Shown: positions 17,493 through 26,328 of the stretch, piece by piece
How positions within the stretch are numbered: position 1 is the first letter of the stretch
Layout of the letters: every line of letters starts with the position of its first letter
NCBI RefSeq assembly: GCF_027270315.1
Contig: NZ_CP114413.1
Span: forward strand, 5,518,001 to 5,582,000
Length of the DNA: 64,000 nt
Reading direction: 5' to 3'
DNA from: Streptomyces cinnabarinus
GTDB taxonomy: Bacteria; Actinomycetota; Actinomycetes; Streptomycetales; Streptomycetaceae
Translations under genes and position numbers: made by a program
Notes under the pieces: model-generated
What the model saw: only the letters and a program-made list of their open reading frames with translations
Databases searched by the model: none
What the model was told of the DNA's origin: nothing

Positions 17493-18611
17493 TCACCGCA
17501 TCCTGGCGAGGGCCGTCCGGAGCCATGGGGTCAGCGGCTTCTCGACGTAACGGTTCAGCAGCCAGGCGAGCAGCAGCATCGTGCCGATTGTCAGGGTGAA
17601 GGTCGCCCAGGAGGACAGGTACAGATCCTGGTGCAGGGTCTTGATGACCACCCAGCCCAGATGCTCGTGCACCAGATAGAAGGGGTACGTCAGCGCCCCG
17701 GCCACGGTCAGCCAGCGCCAGTTCGCCCGGTTCAGCCAGCCGAGCGCGATGGCCGCGACGGCCAGGAAGCCGAGGGTGACCACCAGCACGATGCCGAACG
17801 AGGTGCGGTTGGCGAAGGCGTCCGGGCCGGGCGCCCGCCACAGGTTCTGCACCGCGTAGTGCTGCCCGATCAGCCAGCTGACCCCGACGATGCCCCAGGC
17901 GTAGGCGTCCCGCCGGTCGCGGTGGACGAGGTAGAGGCCGACCCCGCCGATGAAGAAGGGCGCGTACTCGGGCATCAGGACCAGGTCCAGCAGCGGCTCG
18001 TTCGCGGCCTCGGCGATGACCGCCGCGAGCGTCCAGCCCGCGCAGAACATGATGACCCGCCGCCGGGTGGCGCCGGGCAGGACGACGCACAGCGCGAACA
18101 GCGCGTAGAAGCGGACCTCCGCCCACAGCGTCCAGCACACCCCGAGCACCCGGTCCACGCCCAGCGGCTGCTGAAGCATGGTCAGGTTCACCAGCGCGTC
18201 GCTCGGCGACACCGCCTCGTAGGCGACCACCGGCAGCGCGAACACCGCCGTCACCAGCAGTACCGCCGCCCAGTAGGCGGGCAGCAGCCGGGCGGCGCGG
18301 GAGGCGAAGAAGGACTTCAGCGGCCGTCCCCAGCCGCTCATGCAGATCACGAACCCGCTGATCACGAAGAACACCTGGACGCCGAGACAGCCGTAGGCGA
18401 AGAACTCGTGCAGCGTGGGGAACTGGACGCTGGGGGAGCTGCCCCAGGCCGCGGTGACCTCGCCGCCCCGGCCGCCGTAGTGGTACGCGGCCACCATCAG
18501 CGCGGCGACCAGCCGCAGTCCGTCCAGGGCCCGTAGCCGGGTCTCCCGGGGCGCCGTCCGTTCCGCCCTCCGGGGCGGTTCGATCACCGGTCGGACGGTC
18601 GTGCTGGTCAC
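17493..18611 (-). CDS. Membrane O-acyltransferase (acyltransferase 3 family)
   Basis: This is a 372-residue integral membrane protein from GTG 18611, with AAGGGGAA about 6 bases upstream. It has about ten membrane segments. The family start LRALDGLRLVAALMVAAYHYGG contains the conserved His, and VQVFFVISGFVICMSGWGRPLKSFFASRAARLLPAYW holds the FFVISGF and R-x-x-R-L-x-P motifs. These enzymes transfer acetyl or other acyl groups to extracytoplasmic sugars. Position in the polymer cluster suggests O-acylation of the nonulosonic-acid glycopolymer. It is followed closely by the methyltransferase at 16605. The promoter probably lies in the 245-base divergent region shared with the GT29 gene. Confidence 0.9.
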   Translation of the reverse strand: MTSTTVRPVIEPPRRAERTAPRETRLRALDGLRLVAALMVAAYHYGGRGGEVTAAWGSSPSVQFPTLHEFFAYGCLGVQVFFVISGFVICMSGWGRPLKSFFASRAARLLPAYWAAVLLVTAVFALPVVAYEAVSPSDALVNLTMLQQPLGVDRVLGVCWTLWAEVRFYALFALCVVLPGATRRRVIMFCAGWTLAAVIAEAANEPLLDLVLMPEYAPFFIGGVGLYLVHRDRRDAYAWGIVGVSWLIGQHYAVQNLWRAPGPDAFANRTSFGIVLVVTLGFLAVAAIALGWLNRANWRWLTVAGALTYPFYLVHEHLGWVVIKTLHQDLYLSSWATFTLTIGTMLLLAWLLNRYVEKPLTPWLRTALARMR

Positions 18612-18856
18612 AGATATTCCCCTTGTCGGATCTTCTCTCGGGTGCGGCTAGGCACATTAGTCCGAATCACAGGTATGTCCGAGGAGACGAGCCAACGATT
18701 GGTCCGGTAGTACCGGTGAGTTCACCTGAACGTCGTTTTGCCTTCCTAATTTTGCTCAGCATCCCCCCACGGATAATCAGACGGTTTCAAGATCCCCCCA
18801 CTCGCCGGTGAACAACGGCAAAACACAGCATTGGCTTGGCAGAACCCAGGAGTGCC

Positions 18857-20320
18857 ATGACGAGGGTCAACAACAGAAGGGCACGTGCGCGCGGAGGGGA
18901 GCTGGACGACTGTTTGCGTGCCTGCGCGGTGCACAGCGGAAAAGTCGTCGGCAGTGTCGACCGCCGCCGAATCGAACTCGCCGAACAGCTCAGAAAGCTG
19001 CTCGTCGTATGGGGAACCACCCCCGCCGCCCCCGCACCCGCCCCGGCCACCGGCGCGACCGCGCTGCTCAAGCGCGCCGTGAAGGGCGCCGCGACCCCCG
19101 CCCAGGGCATCGCCAACGAACTGCTCGACGCCCTGCTCGCCGTGGCCAACCAGGCGCTCAAGTGCGGCTACGACGACGAGCTGAACCTCGCTCTGGTCAT
19201 CAGCGACACCGTGCTCGCCCAGCGCAAGAACTCCCGCGCCGGATGGCGGCTGCGCGCCCGGCTGATGGAGACCCTCGGCGAGGAGGCCGAGGCGCTGGAG
19301 GCGTACGAGAAGTACCTCGGGCTCACCGACGACGACGGCTTCGGCGTCCGCGCCCGGATCGCGGGCCTGCGCACCGCGAGCGACCGGGAGGGCGAACTGC
19401 TCGCCCTGCTGCGCCGCCAGTGCCCGCGCGCCGAGGAGTACACCCGCGGCGACGCCACCGAGGTGTGGGCCGAGGGCCTGGCCGCGCACGCCGTCGGCGA
19501 CTGGGCCGCCGCCGAACCCCGGCTGGTGGGAGCGCTCCTGACCATGGCCGACGCCCCGGTGGCGGACCGTCAGGACATGCTGAGCCAGTACCTGGACCTG
19601 CGGATCGCCGTCGACACCGATGCCGCCGCCCTCACGGACCTCACCGCGGTCCTCGCGCTCTACGCCGAGCAGCGCCGCAGCCGGATGCGCGGCCCCGTCG
19701 CCGACCCGGCGATCGGCGGGGTGCAGTGGATCAGCCTCGGCGAGTTCCGCAACCGGATCGCCGGCAAGTCGATCTGCCTGATCGCCAACTCCGGGCGGGT
19801 CGGCGCCAGTTCGATGGGCTCCGAGATCGACGCCTACGACCTCGTGGTGCGCTTCAACTCTTTCAAGATCGACCCGAAGCACACCGGCAGCCGTACCGAC
19901 ATCCACGCCACCATCCACAAGCACGGCTTCAACTGGGACAAGCGGGTCGACACCCGGCTCGTCTTCGGCGGGGTCTCCGGCGACTGGAAGTGGTCGCTGC
20001 GCAACCGCCTGGTGCCCGGCGCCCAGACCCACCTCGGCGACGAGTCGCTGCGCTGGCCGGTGCGCAACATCGGCAAGGTCTCCACCGACGTCTGGTCGGG
20101 CATCCCGACCACCGGCTTCAACATGCTGTACCTGCTGGACTTCCTGGACGTCAGCCCGAAGCTCGACCTGATCGGCTTCGACTTCTACGAGAGCGGCGCC
20201 TACCGCGTGCAGGAGGCCATGAAGCTCGCCATCACCTCCGTGCACGAGTACACCAGCGAGAAGGCATGGGTCATGGAGCGGGCCCAGAGCGTGACGGACA
20301 TGAGGATATCCCTGCGATGA
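18857..20320 (+). CDS. GT29-type sialyltransferase with N-terminal helical repeat domain
   Basis: A 487-residue protein; AGGAG lies 5 bases before ATG 18857. Residues 1-280 are helical and TPR-like. From about 300 there is a sialylmotif L-like segment, SICLIANSGRVGASSMGSEI then DAYDLVVRFNSFK and GSRTDIHAT. At about 415-440 there is a motif S-like GIPTTGFNMLYLLDFL with LDLIGFDFY. These are hallmarks of CAZy family GT29, which is best known from animals. No signal peptide is present, so it probably acts at the inner face of the membrane using a CMP-activated nonulosonic acid made by the genes at 27754 and 28992. Its stop overlaps the next ATG (ATGA). Confidence 0.85.
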   Translation: MTRVNNRRARARGGELDDCLRACAVHSGKVVGSVDRRRIELAEQLRKLLVVWGTTPAAPAPAPATGATALLKRAVKGAATPAQGIANELLDALLAVANQALKCGYDDELNLALVISDTVLAQRKNSRAGWRLRARLMETLGEEAEALEAYEKYLGLTDDDGFGVRARIAGLRTASDREGELLALLRRQCPRAEEYTRGDATEVWAEGLAAHAVGDWAAAEPRLVGALLTMADAPVADRQDMLSQYLDLRIAVDTDAAALTDLTAVLALYAEQRRSRMRGPVADPAIGGVQWISLGEFRNRIAGKSICLIANSGRVGASSMGSEIDAYDLVVRFNSFKIDPKHTGSRTDIHATIHKHGFNWDKRVDTRLVFGGVSGDWKWSLRNRLVPGAQTHLGDESLRWPVRNIGKVSTDVWSGIPTTGFNMLYLLDFLDVSPKLDLIGFDFYESGAYRVQEAMKLAITSVHEYTSEKAWVMERAQSVTDMRISLR

Positions 20321-22641
20321 CCACGACCACCCTGTCTGCGACACAGGCTCCCGTCACCGACGCGGCCGCCCTCACCGGCAAGCGCCGCATCGCGTTCGCG
20401 TCCTACGTCGACGAGAACTATCTGCCCGGCTTCCTCGTCCTGCTGCGCAGCCTGGCCCTGTCCAACCCGGCCGTCTGCGAGGACTTCGTCGTCCTCTACG
20501 ACGATCTGCGCCCCGGGTCGATCGCCAGGATCCGCGCCCTGCACCCGCGGATCGTCCTCAAGCGGGTCAATGACACGCACTACGACGCGTACAAGAAGGG
20601 CGACCAGGACAACTACCTGGTCCGCAAGGCGTACTTCATCCTCGACGTCTTCCGGCTGCGCGAGTACGACACCGTCATCACCCTCGACACCGACATGGTC
20701 GTCCTCGGTGACCTGGGCGAACTGCTCAGACTGCGCGAGGGACTCGCCGCCGTCCCGCAGTTCTTCTACGGGCAGCACAAGCTCAACTCCGGTCTGCTGG
20801 TCATCCAGCGCGAGTACCTGAGCGAGGAGTTCTGCGCCCGGCTCGACGCCACCGGCCGCAGCGGCGACTACGAACTCGACAAGCACGACCAGGGCATCCT
20901 CAACGCCGTCCTGGACGGCGACTTCGTGCGCCTCGACCCGCGCTACAACTTCGTCAAGCGACGTCTGTCCGGCGACCTCCCGGTCCCCGAGGACACCGCG
21001 ATCCTGCACTTCACCGGCCGCCACAAGCCGTGGCAGGGCGGCGAGAGCGGGTACAGCCTGGCCGAGGAGAAGTGGCGCGAGTACGACCTGTCCGACGCCG
21101 ACTTCCACGCCGAGTACCTCGCCAGGGCGGGCGGCCTGCACCACGACCTGATCGTGCACTACGGCACCCCGCACGTCGCCCGCACCGGCGACGTCGAGAC
21201 CGCCCGCAAGGTGGCCGCCGCGCACATCGCCTCCGGTGACTACCAGGACGCCGTGGACATCCTGGAGAGTGTCCGCATCCCGCTCGACGAGGCGTGGCCG
21301 CACGAGGTCCTCGGCCACGCCCTGATGAGCGTCTCCCGCACCGCCGAGGCCAGGGCACAGCTGCTGCTGGCGACGGCCGCCCCCAACCGGGCCGCCACCG
21401 CCTACGCCCGCCTCGCCCAGATGTCCTGGGTACAGGGCGACAACGCCGCCGCGCTGACGTACGCCACGGCCGGCATGTCCGTGGACATCACCCACCGCTC
21501 CAGCCGCCTGTGGGCGCAGCGCGCCGCCTCCGTCCCGGCCCAGGAGCTGGGCGCCCCCGAGGACCAGCTGGCGCACGTCGCCTTCTACATGGACCGTCAG
21601 GGCAACGCGGGCGACAAGCTGCTCCCCGAGAGCGTGCGCAGCGCCTTCGGCCCCGACACCGGCTCCCGGCGCTGGCACCCGGTCCACGCCCACCGGCTGT
21701 TCGACGAGGCCGCCCTGGAGCGCGTCAACGCCCGGCGCGGCCTGGTCATCGGCGGCGGCGGCCTGTTCATCCCGGACACCATGCCCAACGGCAACAGCGC
21801 CTGGCAGTGGAACGTCCCGGACGAGCTGCTGCGCCGGATCGACGTGCCGATCGCGGTGTACGCGGTGGGCTTCAACGCCTTCGACGGCCAGTCCTACCGG
21901 GCGAGCCGGTTCCGGGACTCACTGCGCCTGCTGGTGGAGAAGTCCGCCTTCTTCGGGCTGCGCAACCACGGCTCGATCGAGAAGGTGCGCGCGATGGTCC
22001 CGGCGCATCTGCACGACAAGATCCGCTTCCAGCCCTGTCCGACGACCGTCACCCGCCGGCTGGTGCCGGACTGGCAGGACCCGGCGCGCCGCGAGGACAC
22101 CATCCTCATCAACGCCGCCTACGACCGCGCGGGCCTGCGCTTCGGCCATGACTACGGCTACTTCCTGGCCCAGATGGCCCAGGCGGTACGGGAGCTGGGC
22201 GAGCTGGCGGAGGTGCGGTGCGTGGCGCACTCCCTCGACGACGAGAAGCTCGTCTTCGACCTGCGCCGTGAGCACGGCGTCTCGATGCCGGTCATCCCGA
22301 TGTACGACTTCGAGAACGACGAGATCCGCGATCTGTACGCGCGCACCAAGCTGGTCATCGGCATGCGCGGCCACGCGGGCATGATCCCGTTCGGCTGTGG
22401 CACGCCGATCATCAGCCTGATCTCGCACCCGAAGATGGCGTACTTCCTGCGGGACATCGAGCGCCCCGAGTGGGGTGTCTCGGTCCACGACCGCCATCTG
22501 GCCGCCCGCCTGGTGGAGCGCTCCAGGGACCTGCTCCGCGACCACGCGGCGACCGTCGCCGACGTGCACGGCCGCCAGCAGGAGCTGTGGAAGATCACCG
22601 AGGCCAACGCGGCGGATCTGCGGGTCCTGCTGGGCGGTTGA
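20317..22641 (+). CDS. Fusion of GT8 glycosyltransferase and polysaccharide pyruvyltransferase
   Basis: A 774-residue protein overlapping the GT29 gene by ATGA. Residues about 25-260 are GT8: YVDENYLPGFLVLLRSL, the metal-binding DTDMVVLGDL (about 124), LNSGLLVIQ and LHFTGRHKPW. Residues about 285-400 are TPR-like helices. Residues about 430-740 are a CsaB/WcaK-like pyruvyltransferase with RGLVIGGGGLFIPD and VIGMRGHAGMIPFGCGTPII. It would add a hexose to the growing polymer and place a ketal-linked pyruvate on it, giving negative charge. Both active-site signatures look intact. I do not recall this domain order as common. The transcript ends at the strong hairpin downstream. Confidence 0.85.
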   Translation: MTTTTLSATQAPVTDAAALTGKRRIAFASYVDENYLPGFLVLLRSLALSNPAVCEDFVVLYDDLRPGSIARIRALHPRIVLKRVNDTHYDAYKKGDQDNYLVRKAYFILDVFRLREYDTVITLDTDMVVLGDLGELLRLREGLAAVPQFFYGQHKLNSGLLVIQREYLSEEFCARLDATGRSGDYELDKHDQGILNAVLDGDFVRLDPRYNFVKRRLSGDLPVPEDTAILHFTGRHKPWQGGESGYSLAEEKWREYDLSDADFHAEYLARAGGLHHDLIVHYGTPHVARTGDVETARKVAAAHIASGDYQDAVDILESVRIPLDEAWPHEVLGHALMSVSRTAEARAQLLLATAAPNRAATAYARLAQMSWVQGDNAAALTYATAGMSVDITHRSSRLWAQRAASVPAQELGAPEDQLAHVAFYMDRQGNAGDKLLPESVRSAFGPDTGSRRWHPVHAHRLFDEAALERVNARRGLVIGGGGLFIPDTMPNGNSAWQWNVPDELLRRIDVPIAVYAVGFNAFDGQSYRASRFRDSLRLLVEKSAFFGLRNHGSIEKVRAMVPAHLHDKIRFQPCPTTVTRRLVPDWQDPARREDTILINAAYDRAGLRFGHDYGYFLAQMAQAVRELGELAEVRCVAHSLDDEKLVFDLRREHGVSMPVIPMYDFENDEIRDLYARTKLVIGMRGHAGMIPFGCGTPIISLISHPKMAYFLRDIERPEWGVSVHDRHLAARLVERSRDLLRDHAATVADVHGRQQELWKITEANAADLRVLLGG

Positions 22642-22649
22642 GCCGATGA

Positions 22650-22686
22650 CCGAGCCCCCCGCACGCCGTCCGTGCGGGGGGCTCGG
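22650..22686. terminator. Convergent terminator, 16-bp perfect stem
   Basis: CCGAGCCCCCCGCACG and its complement with a 5-base loop, between the convergent fusion gene and methyltransferase gene. Confidence 0.85.
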
Positions 22687-22692
22687 CCGTTC

Positions 22693-23682
22693 TCAGCGCC
22701 GTACGAGCTTCTTGCTCAGCCGGTTCAGCAGCGAGCCGGAACCCGCGTCGCCGCCGTCCTTCTCGTAGGCCGTCCTCAACTGCTTGAAGTGGTCGGCGCG
22801 GGTCCGGCTCAGATACTCGTCGTCGGTCAGCTTCCGCGCGATGGACCAGGCCTGCTTGTGCTGCCCGTCGTAGTGCGCGACATACGCCTTCGCCAGCTCC
22901 AGCACCGACCTGAAGGGGATCCCGCCGGTGTGGTCGCGGTCCACGCGCTCCTGCACGGCCGAGATCAGCGTCAGCTTCTCCTCGACGGTGAAGGCGTCCT
23001 CGGAGATCCTGCGCAGCACGTCCTCGGGGATCGGCCTGGTGACCTCGAAGGCGAGCGTGGAGCGGATCGGCGGCCCCGCGATCTCGATGTACGGCAGCAG
23101 CGCGCCCGTGCTGTGGTGCAGCCACGGCAGCCGGGGCCCGGCGAAGTCCTGGTGCAGCACGACGGATCCGGGCCGCAGCCGGGTCAGGAAGCGCTCCGAG
23201 ACACAGCGGAAGACCCGGGCCGTCTTGGCGATGTCGATGTGCAGGAACTCGATCGGGCTGGTGTCGTCCGGGTCCGAGGTCTGCCAGATGTCACCGGCGT
23301 GGATCTCCAGGAACGGCAGGAAGGGATCGAGCCGCTCACGGAAGTCGTCCAGGAACGAGGTGTCGCCGTCGGCGGGCTTGCTGCCGGCCGAGAAGAACTT
23401 CTCGGTGGCGAAGGTGCCCTTGCCGACATGGAAGAAGTCGTACGCGTGCAGCCGCCCTGTCCGCTCGTCGAACACGGGGCTGTCGCGCAGCCCGAGCGCG
23501 AGCGCGTACGTCGACCCGCCGCCGCCCGAGCCGAGTTCGACCAGCCGGTCCTCGCCGGTGAGGCGATGGCGGCCGAGCAGGTAGAGGAAACGCAGCTCCC
23601 AGGAACTGACCTGGGAATAGGGGAGGTCGTCCGGCAGCTTTACGCCGTCGAGCATGGGGTACAGCCGGCCGAGGTTCGTCAT
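22693..23682 (-). CDS. Class I methyltransferase of the polymer cluster
   Basis: A 329-residue protein starting at ATG 23682, with GTGAGG upstream. A longer frame exists but its first 21 residues are implausible. LVELGSGGGGSTYALALGL is the SAM-binding loop, with HAYDFFHVGKGTFA and IEFLHIDIAKTARVF as acidic follow-up strands; LRPGSVVLHQDFAGPRLPWLH resembles the end of the Methyltransf_24 fold. The C-terminal 120 residues are helical. It is the last gene of a minus-strand group that begins with the GT2 gene at 26140. It probably methylates a sugar or carries a related modification; the acceptor is not known. Confidence 0.72.
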   Translation of the reverse strand: MTNLGRLYPMLDGVKLPDDLPYSQVSSWELRFLYLLGRHRLTGEDRLVELGSGGGGSTYALALGLRDSPVFDERTGRLHAYDFFHVGKGTFATEKFFSAGSKPADGDTSFLDDFRERLDPFLPFLEIHAGDIWQTSDPDDTSPIEFLHIDIAKTARVFRCVSERFLTRLRPGSVVLHQDFAGPRLPWLHHSTGALLPYIEIAGPPIRSTLAFEVTRPIPEDVLRRISEDAFTVEEKLTLISAVQERVDRDHTGGIPFRSVLELAKAYVAHYDGQHKQAWSIARKLTDDEYLSRTRADHFKQLRTAYEKDGGDAGSGSLLNRLSKKLVRR

Positions 23683-23822
23683 GAGTGCCTCACGGAGTCG
23701 GATGGGGCGGCGTTCCGTGATCCTAGGGATTCGAACGCCGCCCACACCATGGATTCATCGGTTTCATCCGACGGTGTGCCACCGTTTCCTCGGCCGTTCC
23801 CGGCAGTTCACCGGGTATTGGC

Positions 23823-25154
23823 TCAGCGGCGAACCGCCTTCCTCAGCGCCTTCGCCCGCCGCACCACCCGGCGTGCGGTGGCGCTGCGCGGCAGGAACGA
23901 CAGCCGCTCGGGGATACCGCCGGGCAGGCCCAGCGAGGTGAGCCGCTTGCGCTTGAAGTAGCGGTGGGTGCGCGGCGCGAAGTGCTCCGACAGATAGCGC
24001 TCGGCGGCCGGACGCAGGCTCGGGTGGATCTGCGGCTGCATGGTGAACCCTATGGCGGCGACCAGCGCGCCCAGGGTGTCCGCCGGGACGGGCTCCTCGC
24101 CCGCGCGTCGCTCCAGATCCGGCAGCACCGCGTCCGCCAGCACGGCCGGGATGCGGTTGCTGTTCTGGTACGGCGTCAGCCGCTCCAGCAGCGGCTCGGT
24201 GCCGATCCGGGCGACCGGGAGGTCGTAGAAGGCGGAGGCGGTGAACAGCGCGGTGGAGAAGCAGCCGACGACCAGTCCGGGCTGGGACTTCTCGAACAGC
24301 ACCTCGGCGAGCACCGGGGTGTCCAGCACGGTGAGGTCCACGCCGAGCTGCTCGGCCTCGGCCTCCAGGGCGCGGCTGTAGCGGGCGGGGGCCGTGGGGT
24401 GGGGCTTGAAGACGATCGAGCGGTGCCCGCGCTCCAGGGCCCCGCGCATCATCCGGACGTGCAGCTCCTCCTCCGCCTCCGGCGTCATGATGTTCAGCGC
24501 GGAGAGGTACTGGCCCAGCAGCAGGGCGCAGTTGTCCGGCAGCACCGGCAGTTCCTCGACGGCGCCCGCGAGTTCGCCCATCACCTTCAGGAACGCCTCG
24601 CGCGGCACCACCTCGGCGGGCACGTCGAACTCGGTGAGCAGCATCGGCGTCAGGCCCGGCACCAGGTCCAGGTGGAGCAGCCGCCGCACCCGGGTGCCGA
24701 CCAGCGGGTCGAGCTTGTTGCGGGTGGGGCCGTAGCTCATCAGGCCGTCGGCGTAGACCTGGACGGGCGCGCCGGTGAAGATCTGGGTCAGGCCGAGCGC
24801 CGGGTTGACCTGGATGGACTCCAGAATCAGCTCCACCCGGTCCTCGCCGAGCCCCCACAGCAGCCGCAGGTACCGCTCGAACAGCGGGAGGTCGTCCGGG
24901 CGCGGGGTCCAGGCGCCGGGGTGGAAGGGGCGGATCGCCTCGTTGAAGGAGAGCACGCCGTCGAAGTGGTCGCGCAGCGGCTCGAAGCCGGGCATCTCGT
25001 CGACGGACGGGGTGGTCTCCGGGCAGGCGGAGTTGTTGAACACCAGCAGCAGCCGCCGGTCCGCCTCGGCGAAGCACTCCGAGTCCAGCGCGGCGGCCAG
25101 GGTGGCGGCGCCGTAGAGCGTGGAGACGCAGAAGATCTGGGTCTTACGGGACAT
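23823..25154 (-). CDS. Alpha-2,8-polysialyltransferase family protein
   Basis: This 443-residue protein starts at ATG 25154, overlapping the stop of the GT2 gene (TGATG). It opens with the nucleotide-sugar strand TQIFCVSTLYGAATLAAALDSE and contains VQVYADGLMSYGPTRNKLD. It has the sialyltransferase-like segment GHRSIVFKPHPTAPARYSRALE (H-P motif) and LVVGCFSTALFTASAFYDLPVARIG (Ser/Thr-rich motif). These are features of the bacterial polysialyltransferase family (POLYST). The basic C-terminal end suggests membrane attachment. It likely polymerises or extends the CMP-activated nonulosonic acid. The exact linkage is inferred from the family name only. Confidence 0.82.
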   Translation of the reverse strand: MSRKTQIFCVSTLYGAATLAAALDSECFAEADRRLLLVFNNSACPETTPSVDEMPGFEPLRDHFDGVLSFNEAIRPFHPGAWTPRPDDLPLFERYLRLLWGLGEDRVELILESIQVNPALGLTQIFTGAPVQVYADGLMSYGPTRNKLDPLVGTRVRRLLHLDLVPGLTPMLLTEFDVPAEVVPREAFLKVMGELAGAVEELPVLPDNCALLLGQYLSALNIMTPEAEEELHVRMMRGALERGHRSIVFKPHPTAPARYSRALEAEAEQLGVDLTVLDTPVLAEVLFEKSQPGLVVGCFSTALFTASAFYDLPVARIGTEPLLERLTPYQNSNRIPAVLADAVLPDLERRAGEEPVPADTLGALVAAIGFTMQPQIHPSLRPAAERYLSEHFAPRTHRYFKRKRLTSLGLPGGIPERLSFLPRSATARRVVRRAKALRKAVRR

Positions 25155-26140
25155 CACGCGGCCGCCTTCGCAGTGGTGGCCCGGCGCCGCAGCCGCCGCA
25201 GCTTGCTGGCCCGGCGCAGGTCCATGGTTTCGAGCACATCCCCGAGCGCTTCCTGCGGCATCCGCTTTATGGCCGCCGCGCTCATCGCCCGCAGTTGCTT
25301 GGCCACGGCCGGTTCCCACTTGGACTCGTCCGACAGATGGTGGGCGATGATCGCACAGTAGGTGCGCACCGCCTTGGGCAGCAGCTGGTCCGCCTCCCGG
25401 TCCGCGGCGGTCTCCTCGACGACCTGGTCGAAGGCGCGGATGAAGTCGAGCTGGCGCACATCGCCGATCTGGGTCAGCGAACCGGCCACGCCCCGGCGGT
25501 AGAAGACACCGAGCAGCCCCACCACGGCGAACGACTCCGCCTCCCGGTGCAGCTTCCAGATCCACGGCCGGTCCTCGGCCGTGCGCAGCCCGTCGGTGAA
25601 GTGCAGCAGGCCCTTGTCCAGCAGCCGGCGGTGGTAGGCGCCGGCCCAGGCGTAGGCGTAGTCCACGGAGGTGGTCCGGTCGGCGGGCAGGATCGCCGCG
25701 CGCGGGTCGAGGACCTCGCCGCGGCGGCCGTGCGGCACCCGGTGCACCGTGCGGGCCCGGGCGTTGGCCTGGACGTGGTCGGTGCGCACGAAGTCGCAGC
25801 CCAGGTCCTCCAGGGCGGCGGTGAGCTCGGCGAGGTAGCCGGGCGCCAGCCAGTCGTCGCCGTCGAGGAAGGTGAGGTATTCACCGGTGGCGGCGTCCAG
25901 ACCGGTGTTGCGGGCGGTGGCGAGTCCTCCGTTCACGTCGTGGCGGATGTAACGCACGTGTGCGACATCCGAGAGTTGTTCGGCAGCACGTTCGAGAATG
26001 GCGGGAGTTTCATCCTTCGAATGGTCGTCCACCAGGATGAACTCGAAGTCGGCGCGGGCGTTCGCCCGAAGACTTCTGAGGGTGTCCGGGGCGTATTGCT
26101 GCACGTTGTAGAACGGCACGATCACGGAAAGCTTTGGCAC
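25154..26140 (-). CDS. GT2 family glycosyltransferase
   Basis: A 328-residue protein; the start is set at GTG 26140 because MPKLSVIVPFYNVQQYAPDTLRSL is the usual GT2 beginning. No good ribosome site is visible. The GT-A fold shows FILVDDHSKDETPAIL, NGGLATARNTGLDAATGEYLTFLDGDDWL (the DxD metal site as DGDD) and AEDRPWIWKLHREAESF. The C-terminal half is helical and ends in Arg-rich repeats. It resembles teichoic-acid and capsule transferases such as TagA/CpsJ types. It heads the minus-strand group GT2-polysialyltransferase-methyltransferase and shares its promoter region with the divergent gene at 26318. Confidence 0.88.
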   Translation of the reverse strand: MPKLSVIVPFYNVQQYAPDTLRSLRANARADFEFILVDDHSKDETPAILERAAEQLSDVAHVRYIRHDVNGGLATARNTGLDAATGEYLTFLDGDDWLAPGYLAELTAALEDLGCDFVRTDHVQANARARTVHRVPHGRRGEVLDPRAAILPADRTTSVDYAYAWAGAYHRRLLDKGLLHFTDGLRTAEDRPWIWKLHREAESFAVVGLLGVFYRRGVAGSLTQIGDVRQLDFIRAFDQVVEETAADREADQLLPKAVRTYCAIIAHHLSDESKWEPAVAKQLRAMSAAAIKRMPQEALGDVLETMDLRRASKLRRLRRRATTAKAAA

Positions 26141-26305
26141 CCGCAAAAGGGTAGTTGGAACCCCGGCAGCAGAACTTGCCGGTGTACGTACTACGGGTGA
26201 ACTCAATGTGTCGGAATGGTGTCTCCCGCGCGCTTCTCGGGCTTTGACGGGCCAGTTCGGCTCGCGGTGGTGTGTTGTTAACTCTTCGTTGATTCTCGGT
26301 TGGGC

Positions 26306-26328
26306 TATACCTAGGAAATGGTTCCTAG
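26306..26328 (+). promoter_or_regulatory. Possible -10 and start-codon-spanning inverted repeat
   Basis: TATACC (26306-26311) is placed so that transcription would begin near the A of ATG 26318. CTAGGAA (26311-26317) and TTCCTAG (26322-26328) form a perfect 7-bp inverted repeat around the ATG. Both suggest a leaderless, possibly operator-controlled transcript. Confidence 0.4.
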
